A program made the translations under genes and the position numbers. Below the pieces are notes generated by a model. The model saw only the letters and a list, made by a program, of their open reading frames with translations. It had not been told where the DNA came from and ran no database searches. 51,612 nt of DNA from CAZPZR01 sp964591105 (GTDB lineage Bacteria; Bacillota; Clostridia; Lachnospirales; Lachnospiraceae), in NCBI GenBank assembly GCA_964591105.1, contig CAZPZR010000005.1, forward strand, positions 1 through 51,612, read 5' to 3'. Shown here in pieces: positions 49,101 through 51,612 of the stretch (its first letter is position 1; the number at the start of each line of letters is the position of its first letter).

Positions 49101-49168
49101 TTGAAGAAATTGATGCAGTATGCGAAGTGTTAACGAAGGTAGTGGGTGATGAGAGTGATGAGAATTGA
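46163..49168 (+). CDS. HerA/DUF87-family ATPase with glycine-rich hydrophobic segment
   Basis: 1001 residues. The C-terminal half holds a HerA/FtsK-type motor: Walker A GSTGSGKS (512-519), Walker B VTVLEEAH near 738-745, a sensor-like VDQSPSS and an arginine-finger-like LRTPEGNDRE. The upstream region has VPGLPV and the HAS-barrel-like FDLGQITNKRVEL. Residues about 270-310 are a Gly/Ala-rich hydrophobic stretch with G-x-x-x-G spacing, flanked by Ser/Thr-rich tracts, which is unusual for a cytoplasmic HerA. ATG 46163 has GAGGGG 9 nt away; ATG 46157 overlaps the previous stop and is the alternative. Its end overlaps the nuclease gene by 20 nt. Confidence 0.88.
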   Translation: MNELQSFQTDDMAVQEMTIDNRLEIIQEGMRKTYLTRLDEMAIVPAVEFPTLEEDLIDNVRLFRITEMVYQKGESVTDKFTTVFNTLSTYDSTVFIVLDSDGYKTDFYIGVRNNEKDENLKRSTVTLGDTLKNTLVGHFPGIKIQNENRFQIAELANKICSQHNITSVSVVGNSKSDKEQANEQFAQGLEKLVLAMQGRQYVGVIIAEGKSAQDIQILRNQHQELYTKLSPLQRIQFSNSDSSSTSRSKSFSEMSGKQKMTMLGTAVTSLAGSLVGAAISNPYGAIIGTQVAGQLNGFITSLAPTEQMTKSVTTSTSTTTENKAVTELLQLIDESLKRVKEFDSYGMWNVAGYFMSDDMSAAEIAASNYRSLMNGENSGREVSAINSWRSNNPETNGDFGDLSAYLSRFIHPQFFYSQSEEGNVIVDASTSISGKELGVHMGLPRATVPGLPVIEHAEFGKEVNVYNLFGEKLDYNPEDRMTLGRVFDLGQITNKRVELDNRSLNMHTFITGSTGSGKSNTVYQVLTELHQDKIPFLVIEPAKGEYKDVFGNWDDVNVYSTNPNISQLINLNPFMFPKSIHVLEHVDGLVEIFSVCWPMYDAMPAFFKDAILKSYESIGWDLVSSTFEGNDIEYPDFEVLVEQLNELIEASDYASDIKSNYRGALVTRVKSLTVGLNKFIFTTDQTPYEKLFDENCILDISRVKSNETKALLMGLMVYILNEYRVECKRENNSGLKHVTVLEEAHNLLKNTSGGASDLVGKSVEMLTQTIAEIRTYGEGFIIVDQSPSSVDIAAIKNTNTKIVLRTPEGNDREIVGKSMGLSQNQINEIAKLPGGVAVVYQNNWVSPVLTLVDKALVEESKYVYSPSVSIKSSKVARTEILSMLIQPWLKRERMSGVLLKQNLKVLDLERQVRKEIKNCIENYIFCGGNSIWRVDEIPHLQSLIKSVLCITNSEFEKSINSLNPDILRGLIKAKTIGLNIEEIDAVCEVLTKVVGDESDEN

Positions 49169-50639
49169 TGCATTAGATAATCAGCAATTAGATTTAAAAA
49201 AAATCGATATTACTGAAAAACTAGACGTTATGAATAAGTATTTTACTAGTTCTGTTAAACCAGAGAAAAACGTATATGGATTAACAGAAGTTGATTTGGG
49301 AAATGGAATTACCAAAAGGACTGGCAAAAATGCAATGGGTCATGTGTTTCAAGAGTACTATCGCGACGGTTCTATATATAAAATAAGAGAGCACTTGGGA
49401 AATCATGAGATTAAAACAACGGATTTTGATGATAATGGAAATGCATATATGAAAATCATTTCTGGGAAAAATGGACTAATATATGATCTTACCCCTAATA
49501 TGACTATTACTAAAGGTAATTTTTCGGCAACTATTGATTCGTTTGGACGTCCAATATTAAACAAAGTTACTGATTTGAAACTAAATGCAGAAAATAGAGT
49601 GTCATTAGATAAACTCAAAGATGCTTTCTATAAGAAAAACGATCACAGCGGACATTTGATAGCACATCAGTTCGGAGGTACATCCACAAGGGAGAACATT
49701 GTTGCTCAATTGGATGAGGTCAATTTGAGCAAAATGAAACGTGTAGAGAATATCGTAAAAGAATTGAAAAATCAAGGACATTCTGTAGATTATGAAATTC
49801 GTTCGAACTATATTGGAAGCAAGAATAAAAGACCTTCATCGTTTGAACCTAAGATTACTGTCGATGGTCAGGAATTTATTGATTTACCGGCTGATTTGAA
49901 AAAGATTTATAATGATAGTAACGAGAATGTTTTAAAAAAAGCAACAACTACTATTGGTGAAAAGTTTGGTGTTACACATGAACAAAGTATGAAATCGGGA
50001 TTGGTAGCAGCAGGAATTTCTTTTTCAGTATCAACAGTGGATAATGTGTCCGCATTTATTAGTGGTGAAATGTCCGCTGAAGAAATTATGGTAGACATTA
50101 TGAAAGATACGGCCTCAGCAGGAATATTGGGGTATGGAACAGAATTTATAACGACTACGGTTTCAAAGACGATGAGTAATTCTTCATCTGCACTTATAAA
50201 AACTGTAGGAGGATCGTGTGTGCCTTCTGCGATGGTAGCATTTGCAATAGACTCTTACAACTCAGTAACTGAATTTGCCAAAGGTGAAATAGATGGAACT
50301 GAATTGGCATATGATTTAGGCGAAAGTGCAACGACAGTTGCAGGCAGTTACGCAGGTAGTGCAGCACTAGGTGCTGTCGTGGGAGCGGCGGCAGGACCAG
50401 TAGGAGCGGTAGCTGCTTGTGTAGTAGGAGGTGTGGTTGGATGTGCTGTTGCATCTGAGATATATGCATCTGCAATCGAAGTGGGTGCTGAAGGTACTGA
50501 AATACTGTCAGCACAAGCTGAAAATCTTGCAAAAGGAACAGTTGAATTATTCGAAGAACATATACCAGAAAAGGTTACGGATATAAAATCGGCATTTAAT
50601 AATTTCTTTAACAAGAATGACATTTCAATTGTGTTATAG
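49149..50639 (+). CDS. DNA/RNA non-specific endonuclease with glycine-zipper hydrophobic tail
   Basis: 496 residues. Residues about 165-185 read DHSGHLIAHQFGG then ENIVAQ, and VNLSKMKRVE follows. This is the pattern GHLIAxQFGG...N-VxQxxxxN of NUC-type (Endonuclease_NS_2) nucleases, with catalytic His in GHLIA and metal-ligand Asn further on. The C-terminal part (about 345-445) is hydrophobic and very Gly/Ala-rich (AGSAALGAVVGAAAGPVGAV and more), like a membrane-inserting or glycine-zipper domain. There is no N-terminal LXG or signal sequence. ATG 49149 is 8 nt after AAGGT; GTG 49146 and ATG 49158 are alternatives. It overlaps the HerA gene. Confidence 0.85.
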   Translation: MRVMRIDALDNQQLDLKKIDITEKLDVMNKYFTSSVKPEKNVYGLTEVDLGNGITKRTGKNAMGHVFQEYYRDGSIYKIREHLGNHEIKTTDFDDNGNAYMKIISGKNGLIYDLTPNMTITKGNFSATIDSFGRPILNKVTDLKLNAENRVSLDKLKDAFYKKNDHSGHLIAHQFGGTSTRENIVAQLDEVNLSKMKRVENIVKELKNQGHSVDYEIRSNYIGSKNKRPSSFEPKITVDGQEFIDLPADLKKIYNDSNENVLKKATTTIGEKFGVTHEQSMKSGLVAAGISFSVSTVDNVSAFISGEMSAEEIMVDIMKDTASAGILGYGTEFITTTVSKTMSNSSSALIKTVGGSCVPSAMVAFAIDSYNSVTEFAKGEIDGTELAYDLGESATTVAGSYAGSAALGAVVGAAAGPVGAVAACVVGGVVGCAVASEIYASAIEVGAEGTEILSAQAENLAKGTVELFEEHIPEKVTDIKSAFNNFFNKNDISIVL

Positions 50640-50696
50640 AAAATCAAATTTGTGAAAAGTGGAAAACAATTGTAAGAGGCTGTGAGGAATGTGATT

Positions 50697-51497
50697 ATGG
50701 AAGGATTTTCTGAGAAGAGCTTAATTTCTTTGGGTGAGTATTATGTGTACGGATTGATTGACCCAAGAACAAATCAAATTTTCTATATTGGTAAAGGTAC
50801 TGGAAATCGGGTGTTTGAACATGAAAAAGAAAGTTTGAATCGACCGGACAGTGATAAACTAAAATTAAAGACTATATATGAAATTAAATCGCTTGGTTTA
50901 GATGTTAAAAAGATAATCATCAACAGTAATTTGACAGAGCCAGAAGCTTTTGCAGCAGAGGCTGCATTGATTAATGCGTTTAATTATGTGAATGATATGG
51001 GGCTCACGAACATTGTGGCTGGACACCATTCTACAGAGGCATTGTCAGTAGAAGATTTTGAAAAAACATATGGTGCAGAGGAACTATGTGAAGAAGAGAT
51101 TAGACATAAAATTCTTGTAATAAAAATTAATAAGCTTTATCGGAGAAACATGACAGCACAGGAACTGTATGATACTGTGCGTGGTGTATGGAGAGCGTCC
51201 ATAAATAACGCTAGATCAGTTGAGTATGTTTTCGGAGTTTATAATTCTTTGATTGTTGCCGTTTACAAACCTACACAGTGGTATCAGTGTAAAGAAGCAC
51301 CAGAAAAACGTCCGAGACGAGAAGAAACTTTGTCATCACAAATAGAAAAGCGTATTTTCTTTGTAGATGATAATTTTGAACAGGGATTTCTACTTGATGA
51401 AAATGAGAGCTTTTATTTGGGAAAATCGATAGCAGGATTGAAACTAAATCAAAGCGCACAAAATCCAATTACATATTTAAATCCAGTTGCAATTTAA
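50697..51497 (+). CDS. GIY-YIG nuclease-family protein (LEM3-like)
   Basis: 266 residues. The GIY-YIG core starts at YVYGLIDPRTNQIFYIGKGTGNR (about residues 13-35), with His in RVFEHEKE and the catalytic Glu/Asn region LTEPEAFAAEAALINAF near 85-100. This fits the LEM3-like GIY-YIG subfamily. The C-terminal about 130 residues look like a WYL-unlike helical and beta domain of unknown role, with a GVWRASINNARSVEYVFGVY segment. ATG 50697 is 8 nt after GAGGA; GTG 50682 is the alternative. It is 57 nt after the NUC gene, same strand, so likely in the same operon. Confidence 0.82.
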   Translation: MEGFSEKSLISLGEYYVYGLIDPRTNQIFYIGKGTGNRVFEHEKESLNRPDSDKLKLKTIYEIKSLGLDVKKIIINSNLTEPEAFAAEAALINAFNYVNDMGLTNIVAGHHSTEALSVEDFEKTYGAEELCEEEIRHKILVIKINKLYRRNMTAQELYDTVRGVWRASINNARSVEYVFGVYNSLIVAVYKPTQWYQCKEAPEKRPRREETLSSQIEKRIFFVDDNFEQGFLLDENESFYLGKSIAGLKLNQSAQNPITYLNPVAI

Positions 51498-51596
51498 AAA
51501 GTATTAATAGATAAAGTAGAAAAACTTGTAAGAAGTATCTGGACGATGCAAGTACTAAAAAGTGAAAGACAGGTTACAAATTAGGGAGAATTTACC

Positions 51597-51612
51597 ATGC
51601 CATTCAAAATAG
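51597..51612 (+). CDS. start of a further gene, cut by the window edge
   Basis: GGGAGAA at 51583-51589 followed by ATG 51597 and codons M-P-F-K-I, then the window ends. MPFKI is a common start of small macro-domain (ADP-ribose-binding) proteins, but five residues cannot establish that. The 99-nt gap before it holds nothing else recognisable. Confidence 0.4.

Overview
The window looks like chromosome of a gut-type Firmicute, most likely Lachnospiraceae. The reasons are the AT-rich third positions, strong AGGAGG-type ribosome binding sites on almost every gene, simple hairpin/T-run terminators, and the mix of NupOPQ-type nucleoside uptake, ROK and GntR sugar regulators and a glycyl radical enzyme. 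The family assignment is an inference; no rRNA or marker gene is present.

Layout. 1-6840: nucleoside uptake and purine salvage operon (3' part of a BMP lipoprotein, ABC ATPase, two permeases, adenosine deaminase, a Crp/Fnr-type regulator, purine nucleoside phosphorylase). 7075-8153: a divergent pair, an XRE-like regulator and a small helical protein. 8306-38748: a 30 kb sugar-alcohol/ketose island holding four FGGY-family kinases, three zinc MDR dehydrogenases, an SDR, a mannitol-dehydrogenase-family oxidoreductase, an aldo/keto reductase, a ketose 3-epimerase, an FSA-type aldolase, a class II (FucA-like) aldolase, GatY and GatZ, a monosaccharide ABC transporter, a glycyl radical enzyme with its activase, and GntR/AraR-type, two ROK and one DeoR regulators. 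38843-43485: RpiB, a helical protein, an NCS2 permease, a YbaK-type deacylase, a MerR regulator and a two-repeat lipoprotein. 43486-44310: a decay zone with gene remnants. 44523-51497: an AT-richer accessory module of four genes (coiled-coil protein, HerA/DUF87 ATPase, NUC-type endonuclease with a glycine-rich hydrophobic tail, GIY-YIG protein). A fifth gene starts at the right edge.

How the genes fit together. No PTS component is visible, so the island appears to work by ABC uptake, oxidation of polyols by dehydrogenases, epimerisation, phosphorylation by FGGY kinases and aldol cleavage. Three candidate regulons can be read from shared sites. A 19-bp inverted repeat lies inside the promoters of both the GntR gene (8268-8286) and the glycyl radical activase (34652-34670), which ties the GRE to the AKR/kinase/FSA aldolase genes 25 kb away. 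A second motif (core AAACCACTTTTA) follows the promoters of the SDR/ABC operon and of an FGGY kinase. A 21-bp A/C-rich match lies upstream of both the FucA/rhamnulokinase and the DeoR/GatY-kinase-GatD-GatZ operons.

The main unexplained features are four long perfect palindromes sharing a core but with copy-specific, mutually complementary outer arms; the GRE with a non-canonical radical loop; and the HerA/endonuclease/GIY-YIG module, which could be an undescribed defence or toxin system.
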